A DNA stretch of 7,220 nucleotides from Streptomyces sp. NRRL B-1347 (GTDB lineage: Bacteria > Actinomycetota > Actinomycetes > Streptomycetales > Streptomycetaceae): assembly GCF_000720325.1 (NCBI RefSeq), contig NZ_JOJM01000134.1:1-7220 (forward strand). Reading direction: 5' to 3'. The notes below the pieces were generated by a model. It saw only the letters and a list, made by a program, of their open reading frames with translations. It made no database searches and had not been told where the DNA came from. The position numbers and the translations under genes are program-made. Shown one piece after another: positions 1 to 5,693 of this stretch; position 1 is the first letter of the stretch; every line of letters starts with the position of its first letter.

Positions 1-402
1 GGCGGGCGGCGGGCCCGGGGCGCCCGGAGGCGGGCCGTACGCGGGCGCGCCGTAGCCGGGGCCGGGTCCGGGGCCGTGCGCGGGTCCCTGGGGCGGCGGG
101 CCGTACGCCGGGGGCCGGGGCGGCGGGGCCTGGGCGCCGGGGGGCGGCGCGGCGGGCGGAGGCGGCGGTGCCACGGGCGGACCGAAGCCTTCCGGGCGGC
201 TGTCACCGCCGGGCGCGGGCGCGGGCCCGCCTTCGGAGGCCGGTTCCCCCTCGGCCGGGGTCTCGGCCGGGGCGTCGGCCGGGGTCTCGCCCGCGGAGGC
301 CGGTTCGCCCTCGGGCGTGGCCCCCGCTCCGGGCGCGGCCCCGCTGTCCGTCGGCGGTCTGTCCTGAGGCTCGGGCCTGTCTCCGGGGTCGTTCGGTTCC
401 AT
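1..402 (-). CDS. Pro/Gly/Ala-rich protein, N-terminal part (partial, runs off left edge)
   Basis: Reading the minus strand from an ATG at 402-400 gives 134 codons without a stop up to the window edge. Residues 1-75 are acidic and rich in Pro, Ala, Glu and Gly, with EGEPAS at residues 31-36 and again at 51-56. Residues 76-134 are almost only Pro, Gly, Ala and Tyr, with PAYGPPP-type motifs. No hydrophobic or globular segment is seen, so this part is probably an unstructured cytoplasmic tail. Such tails precede transmembrane domains in many Streptomyces membrane proteins, but the domain that would name this protein lies outside the window. The start is supported by a GGGGGGAG ribosome-binding site (409-416) six bases upstream. 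It follows the GNAT gene on the same strand with a 95-base gap. The coding call is good; the function is unknown. Confidence 0.75.
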   Translation of the reverse strand, partial: MEPNDPGDRPEPQDRPPTDSGAAPGAGATPEGEPASAGETPADAPAETPAEGEPASEGGPAPAPGGDSRPEGFGPPVAPPPPPAAPPPGAQAPPPRPPAYGPPPQGPAHGPGPGPGYGAPAYGPPPGAPGPPPA

Positions 403-408
403 CGTCGG

Positions 409-416
409 CTCCCCCC
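409..416 (-). promoter_or_regulatory. Ribosome-binding site of the Pro-rich protein
   Basis: The minus strand reads GGGGGGAG, six bases before the ATG at 402. It fixes the start of the partial gene at the left edge. Confidence 0.6.
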
Positions 417-497
417 AGCCGTCATGCGCAGAAGAACGGGCGCCGGGCGCCTCCCCCGCGCCCAACCCTCCTACAGTCCGGCAAAGTTGGCGCTCCG

Positions 498-1031
498 TCA
501 ATCGTTGATTACGGTCAGCGTTCGCAGGAAGCAGACCCGGTCGAGCCCCGGTCCGTCGTAGTCCTTGTGCACGGGGACGCCGTGCGGTCCCACCCCGTCG
601 CCCTCTTCCAGGCGGAAGCCGAGGGCGCGGTGGAAGGCGATGGAGCGGGTGTTCGTCGGGGAGGTCACCGAGCGCACCCGGGTGCGGCCCGCGGCGGCGG
701 CGTTCCGGAAGAACGTCTCGTACAGCTCGCGCCCCACGCCCTGCCCGCGCAGCGCCGGGTCGACGCCCACGAAGTGGATGTACGCCTCGTCGGGGTGGTC
801 GGCCGGGTGGAGGCCGACCAGGAAGGCGCGCACCCCGTCGCCGTCCTGGCGGACGAGGCTCGTACGGGCGAAGAACTGCAGGAACAACTTCGGCAGGAGC
901 AGGGAGAGTTCCCGCATCTCGGCGGGGCTGCGGTCGGTCCACCAGGTGCGGACGGCCGCGACGATCGCCGGGTGGTCGCCGGGCTCGGCCGGGCGCAGCC
1001 GGGTCGCGGTTCCGGGGTGTTCCGCTGTCAT
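498..1031 (-). CDS. GNAT-family N-acetyltransferase
   Basis: This 177-residue protein has the length and layout of a single-domain Gcn5-related N-acetyltransferase, which moves an acetyl group from acetyl-CoA to an amine. After the early beta strand (TRLRPAEPGD, 10-19) comes the acetyl-CoA pyrophosphate-binding motif A, VGVDPALRGQGVG at 88-100, with the R-G-Q-G-V-G loop at 95-100. Motif B is seen as N127 followed by SIAFHRALGF (130-139), the usual C-terminal helix and strand. The substrate cannot be told from sequence. The ATG lies one base after the DUF397 stop codon, and its ribosome-binding site (GGAAGGG, seven bases upstream) sits inside the end of that gene, so the two are almost certainly translated from one message. 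No signal peptide or membrane segment is seen; it should be cytosolic. Confidence 0.93.
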   Translation of the reverse strand: MTAEHPGTATRLRPAEPGDHPAIVAAVRTWWTDRSPAEMRELSLLLPKLFLQFFARTSLVRQDGDGVRAFLVGLHPADHPDEAYIHFVGVDPALRGQGVGRELYETFFRNAAAAGRTRVRSVTSPTNTRSIAFHRALGFRLEEGDGVGPHGVPVHKDYDGPGLDRVCFLRTLTVIND

Positions 1032-1032
1032 G

Positions 1033-1266
1033 TCAGTGCCCTTCCACGAAGTGATCGAACTCGCCCGCGCGCACGCCCAGGACGAAGGCCTCCCACTTCC
1101 GGCGGGTCGTCGTGACGACCTCGCCGGGGGCGCCGGTCCCGCGCAGGTACACCGCGTCGCCGGGGCCGAAGGCGTACTCGATCCAGGGGCCGGGGCCCGG
1201 CTCGTCCTGCGGGGCGGCGCGGACCCAGTCCAGGCCGGCGGGCGGATCGGGGCGTGCGTCGGCCAC
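1033..1266 (-). CDS. DUF397 domain protein
   Basis: This 77-residue protein matches the small actinobacterial DUF397 family. The diagnostic half is AVYLRGTGAPGE (38-49) followed by RRKWEAFVLGVRAGEFDHF (55-73), which corresponds to the family pattern of an RDS-like turn, then a conserved W-x-x-F helix and a G-E-F-D end. W14 and W28 also fit. The usual Asn-Cys-Val-Glu motif is replaced here by PWIEY, so it is a divergent member. I chose the GTG at 1266 because AAGGAGGAG (1276-1284) lies nine bases before it and the length then fits the family; an ATG at 1362 would add 32 unrelated residues. Family members often sit beside an XRE-type regulator, sometimes as its antagonist; none is visible here. 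The partner is instead the coupled GNAT gene. Its role here is unknown. Confidence 0.88.
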   Translation of the reverse strand: MADARPDPPAGLDWVRAAPQDEPGPGPWIEYAFGPGDAVYLRGTGAPGEVVTTTRRKWEAFVLGVRAGEFDHFVEGH

Positions 1267-1275
1267 GGGCGCCGC

Positions 1276-1284
1276 CTCCTCCTT
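1276..1284 (-). promoter_or_regulatory. Strong ribosome-binding site that fixes the DUF397 start
   Basis: The minus strand reads AAGGAGGAG, nearly a full match to the 16S rRNA 3' end. It is nine bases before the GTG at 1266. It argues against the longer open frame that begins at 1362. Confidence 0.75.
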
Positions 1285-1363
1285 CTGGTTCGGGTCGGGC
1301 GTGCGGCTTCGAGTATCCGCCGTCGGACGGGCGGTGATCCACCCGGTGCGACGGTCCCGCATC

Positions 1364-1369
1364 TACACT
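1364..1369 (+). promoter_or_regulatory. Possible -10 element for the SLT/NlpC gene
   Basis: TACACT fits the TANNNT pattern of actinobacterial housekeeping -10 boxes and would give a leader of about 33 bases before the GTG at 1409. No convincing -35 hexamer lies 16-19 bases upstream. The 142-base gap between the two divergent starts (1267-1408) must hold promoters for both directions. Confidence 0.3.
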
Positions 1370-1408
1370 GATCCCGGCGTACTCCCGGTGGGCGAGGGGT
1401 GGTTGACG

Positions 1409-2569
1409 GTGCGTAAGACGTGGCTGCTCGCGTCCGTCGCGTTCAGTGGCTCCATGGGGTTCATCGGGCTGCTCGTCATCGGCACGTTCGTGGCCGCGGG
1501 CTCGGTCGCCGGGGGCGGCGGCTCGCGGGGGAGCGTCGGCCTCGCCAAGGGGGCCGTGCCCACCACGTACCAGCCGCTCGTGCAGAAGTGGGGCAATCTG
1601 TGCAAGGCCATCAACCCGGCCCTGCTCGCCGCCCAGCTGTACCAGGAGAGCGGGTTCAACCCGGGCGCGAAGAGCCCGGCCAAGGCGCAGGGCATAGCGC
1701 AGTTCATCCCGGGGACCTGGGCCACGCACGGGATCGACGGGGACGGCGACGGGGACCGGGACGTGTGGGACCCCAAGGACGCCATCCCGTCCGCCGCGTC
1801 GTACGACTGCAAGCTCGCCAAGTACGTGAAGGACGCGCCCGGCGACCCGACGAAGAACATGCTCGCCGCGTACAACGCGGGCGCGTACGCGGTCATCAAG
1901 TACGGAGGCGTGCCCCCGTACCGCGAGACGCAGAACTACGTCAAGATCATCACGACTCTGGAGAAGAGTTTCGCCAGGCCCGTCGGCCGGGTGAATCCGT
2001 CGCGGCAGGCGGCCGGGGCCATCTACTACGCGCAGAAGAAGCTCGGCACCTTGTATCTGTGGGGCGGCAACGGAACGGCCGACCAGGGCGGCCGTTTCGA
2101 CTGCTCGGGGCTCACGCTCGCCGCGTACCGCAGCGTCGGCATCCCCCTGCCGCGCGTCGCCAACGACCAGTACAACGCGGGGCCGCACCCCAAGCGGGAC
2201 GAGCTGCTCCCCGGGGACCTGGTGTTCTTCTCCGACGATCTGAGCAACTCGCGGGCCATCAGGCACGTCGGTATCTATGTGGGCGGCGGCTACATGATCG
2301 ACGCGCCGCGCCCCGGCGCGAAGATCCGCTTCGACCCCATCGACACCCCTGACTACTTCGGAGCCACCCGCGTCACCGAAGATGGCGCAAAAGCAGTGCC
2401 CAGTGAGCCTCCCGAGGAGCGCGACGAGGACGCCGAGAAGGGCCGGAAGCCGACCGGCGAGCCGAGCTCCCCGCCGTCCGGCAGGCCCTCCGAAGAGCCT
2501 TCCGAGGAGCCTTCGGGGGAGCCTTCCGCGCCTTCGGGGCAGCCGCAGCCGGAGGGCACGGACATCTGA
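1409..2569 (+). CDS. Membrane-anchored bifunctional lytic transglycosylase (SLT) / NlpC/P60 (C40) peptidase
   Basis: This 386-residue two-domain peptidoglycan hydrolase begins at a GTG preceded nine bases upstream by GAGGGG (1394-1399). Residues 5-33 form one membrane segment, followed by a Gly/Ser linker, so the enzyme domains face outward. An SLT lytic transglycosylase domain covers about 52-190: catalytic Glu in QESGFNP (E80), GIAQF (95-99) and AYNAG (154-158), with an Asp/Gly-rich DGDGDGDRDVWDP insert. It should cleave MurNAc-GlcNAc bonds to anhydro-MurNAc ends. An NlpC/P60 endopeptidase domain covers about 200-325: catalytic Cys in DCSGL (C232), His in RHVGIY (H287), and Asp299 as the third polar residue. 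A tail of about 60 residues rich in Glu, Pro and Ser ends the protein. The architecture occurs in cell-wall remodelling enzymes and in conjugation systems; no conjugation gene is nearby, so a housekeeping role is more likely. Confidence 0.95.
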   Translation: MRKTWLLASVAFSGSMGFIGLLVIGTFVAAGSVAGGGGSRGSVGLAKGAVPTTYQPLVQKWGNLCKAINPALLAAQLYQESGFNPGAKSPAKAQGIAQFIPGTWATHGIDGDGDGDRDVWDPKDAIPSAASYDCKLAKYVKDAPGDPTKNMLAAYNAGAYAVIKYGGVPPYRETQNYVKIITTLEKSFARPVGRVNPSRQAAGAIYYAQKKLGTLYLWGGNGTADQGGRFDCSGLTLAAYRSVGIPLPRVANDQYNAGPHPKRDELLPGDLVFFSDDLSNSRAIRHVGIYVGGGYMIDAPRPGAKIRFDPIDTPDYFGATRVTEDGAKAVPSEPPEERDEDAEKGRKPTGEPSSPPSGRPSEEPSEEPSGEPSAPSGQPQPEGTDI

Positions 2570-2586
2570 CCGGCGGCCGGAGCGGA

Positions 2587-2610
2587 GGCGTACGCCCGGC
2601 GCACGCGCCG
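2587..2610 (+). terminator. Hairpin cluster after the SLT/NlpC gene
   Basis: Two short inverted repeats lie 17 bases after the stop: the palindrome GGCGTACGCC (2587-2596) and CGGCGC-AC-GCGCCG (2597-2610). No U-tract follows, as is usual for Streptomyces terminators. The stems are short, so this is only a possible weak terminator. Confidence 0.4.
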
Positions 2611-2811
2611 CCCGAGCTGGCTGGAACGTTCCGCTAAAACACCCCCCTGAGCTGCGGCGATGAGTCTCTCTTCGATAACGTCTGAGTGATCATTCGGTGG
2701 AGAGTGGAACGTAGATAAGGGGACTGTGCGTTCCCTTGACTGGTACAGCACGCACTGGCCACGGGGGTTGATGGAGGGCGCGTCAGGCGGCGCGCCCGCG
2801 AGAGAGAAGAC

Positions 2812-2817
2812 AAGGGG
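2812..2817 (+). promoter_or_regulatory. Ribosome-binding site supporting the PAP2 start at 2828
   Basis: AAGGGG lies ten bases before the ATG at 2828. The same hexamer also occurs at 2717-2722, four bases or fewer before an in-frame GTG at 2726, which is too close to work well. Confidence 0.45.
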
Positions 2818-2827
2818 CCGCAGCATC

Positions 2828-3529
2828 ATGGCTGGACTCGACACATCCGGGTCGAACCCCGACGTCAGCCTGCTCTACGACATCAACGGCCTGGCGGAGG
2901 ACTCCCCGGGCTGGTTCGCCCGCACCATGGAGTTCGTCGGTGAGTACGGACTGCTGCTCGCCCTGGTGCTGCTCGTCCTCTGGTGCTGGTGGGGCGCCCG
3001 CAAGCGCGGCACGCTCGACGACGCGGCCGGCTCCGTCGCCGCCGTCGTCTGGGCCCCGCTCGCCGCCGCGATCGCCGTCCTCGTGAACGTGCCGATACGG
3101 AACTTCGTGGAGCGGCCCCGCCCCTTCAAGGACCACCAGGGCCTCGAGGTCCTGGTCGACGGCAAGAACGACTACTCGTTCGTGAGCGACCACGCGACGC
3201 TCGCCATGGCCATCGGCGTCGGCCTCTTCGTCGCCAACCGCAGGTTCGGCTTCGCCGGGATCGCGCTCGCCGCCGTCGAGGGCTTCTGCCGCGTCTTCAT
3301 GGGCGTGCACTACCCCACCGACGTGATCGGCGGCTTCGCCCTCGGCACCGCCGTGACGCTGCTGCTCTCGCCGCTCGCGATGGCGCTGCTCACGCCCGTC
3401 ACCAAGGCGATCGGGCGCTCGGGGAAGGCCGCCCGTCTGGTGTGGGCGCCGCACCGCGGCGCCCGGCCGGTCGCCACCCTGCCCGAGCAGGAGGCCGCCG
3501 GGTCGGACGAGAAGGGCCTCGCCGCGTAG
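2828..3529 (+). CDS. PAP2-family membrane phosphatase
   Basis: This 233-residue integral membrane protein carries the three phosphatase signature motifs. Motif 1 is RNFVERPRP (91-99), with Arg91 where the family usually has Lys. Motif 2 is FVSDH (118-122), with the His acid at 122 and Asp in place of the Gly of PSGH. Motif 3 is R155 and GVHYPTD (159-165), giving the nucleophile H161 and D165. Hydrophobic segments at about 41-55, 68-88, 124-135, 141-153 and 167-189 fit a multi-pass enzyme. The family hydrolyses lipid phosphates or pyrophosphates, such as undecaprenyl pyrophosphate or phosphatidate; the substrate here is not known. A place after a peptidoglycan hydrolase on the same strand is compatible with lipid-carrier recycling, but that is inference. 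The start at 2828 is preferred over the in-frame GTG at 2726 and ATG at 2771 because the extra residues look non-conserved in character and the ribosome-binding site is better placed. Confidence 0.93.
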   Translation: MAGLDTSGSNPDVSLLYDINGLAEDSPGWFARTMEFVGEYGLLLALVLLVLWCWWGARKRGTLDDAAGSVAAVVWAPLAAAIAVLVNVPIRNFVERPRPFKDHQGLEVLVDGKNDYSFVSDHATLAMAIGVGLFVANRRFGFAGIALAAVEGFCRVFMGVHYPTDVIGGFALGTAVTLLLSPLAMALLTPVTKAIGRSGKAARLVWAPHRGARPVATLPEQEAAGSDEKGLAA

Positions 3530-3650
3530 AGGCACCGGGCGCCACCAGGCGCCCGCGCGCCGCCCGCGCACCGCGGCGGCGCAGCAGCCACACGCCGGTG
3601 CCGCCCGAGAGCGCGCCCGCCACGGCTATCCGTATCCGGGTACGTGTCAT
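3399..3650 (-). CDS. Doubtful small hypothetical protein, antisense to the PAP2 3' end
   Basis: A minus-strand ATG at 3650 opens 83 codons. The first 25 residues look like a small membrane-protein start: a basic MTRTRIR head, then IAVAGALSGGTGVWLL (7-23 region) and an Arg-rich RRRGARAARGR stretch. From residue 41 on the frame runs antisense through the last 131 bases of the PAP2 gene and becomes Arg/Pro-rich, as shadow frames do in this DNA. The upstream GGGGG is almost touching the ATG, so the ribosome-binding site is poor, and rare ATA codons occur twice. It may be a real small gene or chance. I lean towards chance. Confidence 0.25.
   Translation of the reverse strand: MTRTRIRIAVAGALSGGTGVWLLRRRGARAARGRLVAPGASTRRGPSRPTRRPPARAGWRPAGRRGAAPTPDGRPSPSARSPW
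3537..3554 (+). terminator. Perfect hairpin after the PAP2 gene
   Basis: GGGCGCC-ACCA-GGCGCCC forms a perfect 7-bp stem with a 4-base loop, starting eight bases after the PAP2 stop. There is no U-tract. Position and strength make it the likely terminator of the plus-strand unit. Confidence 0.65.
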
Positions 3651-3828
3651 GCCCCCAGGCCAGCGGTCCCGCGCCCGCCGGGCCACCCGGGGGCGGTCCG
3701 GGCGGGGCCGAACGGGTGCGGGGCGCCCGCCGTCGGAGTGGTCGGCGGCGGGCGCGTGCTTCGCTGGAATTGCCACGTGGGGTCGTCTACTGCCTGCGGG
3801 GCCGACGTGGCTGGTCGCGCAGTTCCCC

Positions 3829-3845
3829 GCGCCCCTTCGGGGCGC
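3829..3845 (-). terminator. Terminator hairpin of the FAD oxidoreductase gene
   Basis: GCGCCCCTTCGGGGCGC is a perfect 7-bp stem with a 3-base loop, eight bases beyond the stop codon of the minus-strand gene. On the minus strand it is followed by GCGGGGAACTGCGCGACCAG (ending near 3812). From memory this hairpin plus tail is a widespread intergenic repeat in Streptomyces genomes. Confidence 0.7.
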
Positions 3846-3853
3846 TGTCGGCG

Positions 3854-5443
3854 TCACAGGGCCTGCGGGAAGCTGAAGAAGCGCGTCGGGTCGTAGGCCT
3901 TCTTCACCTTCTTCAGGCGGGGCGCCGCCGGGCCGTAGTACGCCTCGCGCCAGTTGGTCAGCGTCGGGTCCGTGTAGTTCTGGTACGCCGCGCCCGACGC
4001 GTGGCGCCGCATCGCGCCGTGGGCCCCCGTCAGCCAGCCCTGGGCGCCGGTGCCGGAGGTGCCCGCGCGCCAGGAGGCGATGTACTGGGCGAGCATCCGG
4101 GAGCGGCGGTGCACGAACGCCGTGGCCGTCGGGTCGACGCGGTTGATGGCGCCGCCGAGCGCGGTCAGGGCGATGCTGCCCGCGGTGCCGCGCTCGCCGC
4201 GCACGTGCTCGATCTGGCCGAGCAGCGCGCGGATCCCGGCGGCGGACAGGGAGCGGTCGAAGAAGTCCGAGCGGGCCGCGTACGTCTCCCGGCCGAGCGC
4301 GCCCGTCGGGGTGCGGCCCGGCGTCCGGCCCGGCAGATGGCACTGCGCGTCCGTCGCGAACGACGAGCAGCCCGCGTACACCTCCATGGCCTCCTCGTAG
4401 CCGCGGCGCTTCAGGGAGACGCTGCGGGCGGACGCGCCCACCTTGTCGGCGAGGCGGTCGACGGCGTTCTGCAGCGCGCCGTACGTGCCGAGCGAGAAGG
4501 CCGCGACGGAGACGGTGGGAGTGCCGCCGGGGACGGCCGCGAGGTGCAGCGACGACCAGATCTCGTCCGGCTGCGAAGGGCCCCACTCCTGCCAGGCCTT
4601 CACCACGGCGGCGGCCTTCGCCCACGGCCAGGTGAGGTAGGCGGAGACCGCCTGCGGGGCCGGGTGGGTGCGGAACGTCAGCTCCGTGACGACGCCGAAC
4701 TGGCCGTTGCCCGCGCCGCGCAGCGCCCAGAACAGGTCCTTGTGCTCGGACTTGTCGGCCCTGATCAGCTTCCCCGCGGCGGTGACGAGCGTCGCGGAGG
4801 TGAGGCTGTCGCAGGTCAGACCGTAGGCGCGGGAGACGACGCCGTGGCCGCCGCCGAGGGTCAGACCGCTGATGCCGACCGTCGGGCAGGAGCCCGCGGG
4901 GATGGTGACGCCCTTCGCGGCGAGGGCGCGGTAGACGTCGATGAGCTTCGCGCCGCCGCCGATGGTGGCGGTGGAGCCCGAGGCGCGGGTGCGGTTGAGC
5001 CGGGACACGTCGAGGATCAGCCGGCCGGTGCCGGAGGACCAGCCCGCGTACGAGTGGCCGCCGTTGCGGACCGCGACGGGGACGTCGTGGGCGCGGGCGT
5101 AGGCCAGGGTGGTGCGGATGTCGTCGGGGTGCGCGACGTACGCGACGGCGGTCGGCTTCAGGTTGTCGAAGCGGGTGTTGTACAGCTGGCGGGCCGTGGC
5201 CCACTGGGCCTCGTTCGGCCGCACCAGGGAGCCGTCCAGGTCACGGGCGAGCGCGGTGAGGTCGGCGGCGGCGGACGCGGCGGCCGTCCTGATCGGCGTG
5301 GTGGCCGTGGACCCCGTCGCTTTTGTGGTACTCGCCGACGCGCTGCCCGAGCCGCCGCCCCCGCCGGTGCAGGCGGCCGTGCCCGCCGCCGCGGCCGCGG
5401 CGGCCGCCGTCCCTATGAACGTACGTCGTGCCAGCCGTTCCAT
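3854..5443 (-). CDS. Tat-exported FAD-binding oxidoreductase, berberine-bridge-enzyme type, probable lipoprotein
   Basis: This 529-residue protein begins with a twin-arginine signal (R6-R7 in RRTFIG, then an eight-Ala core) ending in GTAAC, where C25 fits a permissive lipobox. It is thus probably folded with its cofactor, exported by Tat and lipid-anchored. A Ser/Thr/Ala linker (26-60) follows. The FAD-binding PCMH-type domain is at about 95-260: RNGGHSYAGW gives H130, and AGSCPTVGISGLTLGGGHG gives C186, the two residues that bind FAD covalently in berberine bridge enzyme and glucooligosaccharide oxidase. The C-terminal BBE domain is at about 485-529 (YQNYTD, YYGPAAPRLKKVKKAYDP). The enzyme should use oxygen or another acceptor to oxidise a sugar, alcohol or secondary metabolite; the substrate is unknown. 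The start is set by GGGAGGG (5447-5453). A 52-residue gene ends 85 bases upstream on the same strand. Confidence 0.94.
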   Translation of the reverse strand: MERLARRTFIGTAAAAAAAAGTAACTGGGGGSGSASASTTKATGSTATTPIRTAAASAAADLTALARDLDGSLVRPNEAQWATARQLYNTRFDNLKPTAVAYVAHPDDIRTTLAYARAHDVPVAVRNGGHSYAGWSSGTGRLILDVSRLNRTRASGSTATIGGGAKLIDVYRALAAKGVTIPAGSCPTVGISGLTLGGGHGVVSRAYGLTCDSLTSATLVTAAGKLIRADKSEHKDLFWALRGAGNGQFGVVTELTFRTHPAPQAVSAYLTWPWAKAAAVVKAWQEWGPSQPDEIWSSLHLAAVPGGTPTVSVAAFSLGTYGALQNAVDRLADKVGASARSVSLKRRGYEEAMEVYAGCSSFATDAQCHLPGRTPGRTPTGALGRETYAARSDFFDRSLSAAGIRALLGQIEHVRGERGTAGSIALTALGGAINRVDPTATAFVHRRSRMLAQYIASWRAGTSGTGAQGWLTGAHGAMRRHASGAAYQNYTDPTLTNWREAYYGPAAPRLKKVKKAYDPTRFFSFPQAL

Positions 5444-5446
5444 GAG

Positions 5447-5453
5447 CCCTCCC
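5447..5453 (-). promoter_or_regulatory. Ribosome-binding site of the FAD oxidoreductase
   Basis: The minus strand reads GGGAGGG, three bases before the ATG at 5443 (four if GGGAGG is taken as the core). Spacing is short but the match is strong, and the start then gives a complete Tat signal. Confidence 0.6.
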
Positions 5454-5528
5454 GTTGCTTTCCCGCACAACGAGACGACAGCGGGAGCCGGGGGGTTCCG
5501 GGGGAACGGCCGTACCGGGCCGCGGGTT

Positions 5529-5687
5529 TCAGGGGGTCTCGCTGTGGGCGGCGGCGTCGGCGCGGGCCTTGCTGCGGGCGCGGCGCGCGGGGCCGCGCCA
5601 GCCGCAGCTGCACCGGGCGGCGCAGAAGCGGCCGTTCTCCTCGGTGGTCGTACGGTGCGGCGGTTCGGGGGAATGCTGCTCGGGCAC
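5529..5687 (-). CDS. Small Cys-containing hypothetical protein (CxxxCxCGWRG)
   Basis: This 52-residue frame starts at GTG 5687. The N-terminal 20 residues are polar (Pro, His, Glu, Thr). Residues 21-48 read as a compact unit: C22, C26 and C28 in FCAARCSCGWRG, then a basic Ala/Arg helix (PARRARSKARADAAAH) ending in H48. C26, C28 and H48 could bind a metal such as zinc, but that is inference. I recall small Streptomyces proteins with the same CxCGWRGPARRAR core, which is the main reason for the call; I cannot name a function. No ribosome-binding site precedes the GTG. A TACCGT box sits six bases upstream instead, which suggests a leaderless message. The gene is divergent from the lipoprotein at 5833 and lies upstream of the FAD enzyme on the same strand. 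Confidence 0.62.
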   Translation of the reverse strand: MPEQHSPEPPHRTTTEENGRFCAARCSCGWRGPARRARSKARADAAAHSETP

Positions 5688-5693
5688 GGCCCC

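Larger units (their letters stand above)
2570..2827 (+). other. 258-base leader between the hydrolase and PAP2 genes
   Basis: After the hairpins comes a stretch (about 2621-2725) that is clearly less GC-rich than its surroundings and likely holds the PAP2 promoter. It contains a perfect 10-bp palindrome GGAACGTTCC (2623-2632), a second GGAACGT (2707-2713), TGATCA (2688-2693 region) and GTAGATAAGGGG just before a possible GTG at 2726. I do not recognise a riboswitch. No firm -35/-10 pair can be assigned by eye. Confidence 0.4.
3530..3853. other. Convergent intergenic stretch with several inverted repeats
   Basis: Apart from the two terminators and the doubtful small ORF, this stretch holds a 10-bp perfect inverted repeat (GCGCCCGCCG at 3723-3732, CGGCGGGCGC at 3746-3755, 13-base loop) and a 7-bp one (GCCACGT at 3772-3778, ACGTGGC at 3805-3811). 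Nothing else is recognisable. Confidence 0.5.

Noticed and set aside
468..501. Promoter for the Pro-rich gene: TTGACG (496-501) and TAGGAG (468-473) on the minus strand
   Set aside because: The spacer is 22 bases, too long for a normal -35/-10 pair.
168..1115. Long plus-strand frame of 315 residues
   Set aside because: It is Arg/Pro-rich and antisense to the Pro-rich protein, GNAT and DUF397 genes, with no domain; a typical GC-driven shadow.
1267..1362. N-terminal extension of the DUF397 protein to the ATG at 1362
   Set aside because: A strong ribosome-binding site inside this stretch supports the GTG at 1266, and the extension would run across the divergent promoter region.
1409..2569. A conjugative element suggested by the SLT plus NlpC/P60 architecture
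   Set aside because: No ATPase, relaxase, coupling protein, integrase or attachment site is seen, and neighbours are ordinary chromosomal genes.
2726..2827. Longer PAP2 start at GTG 2726
   Set aside because: The AAGGGG upstream is too near the GTG, and the extra 34 residues precede what already looks like a complete N-terminus.
2570..2827. A c-di-AMP (ydaO-type) riboswitch, which often precedes cell-wall genes in Streptomyces
   Set aside because: None of the conserved blocks I know for this riboswitch can be found here or upstream of the SLT/NlpC gene.
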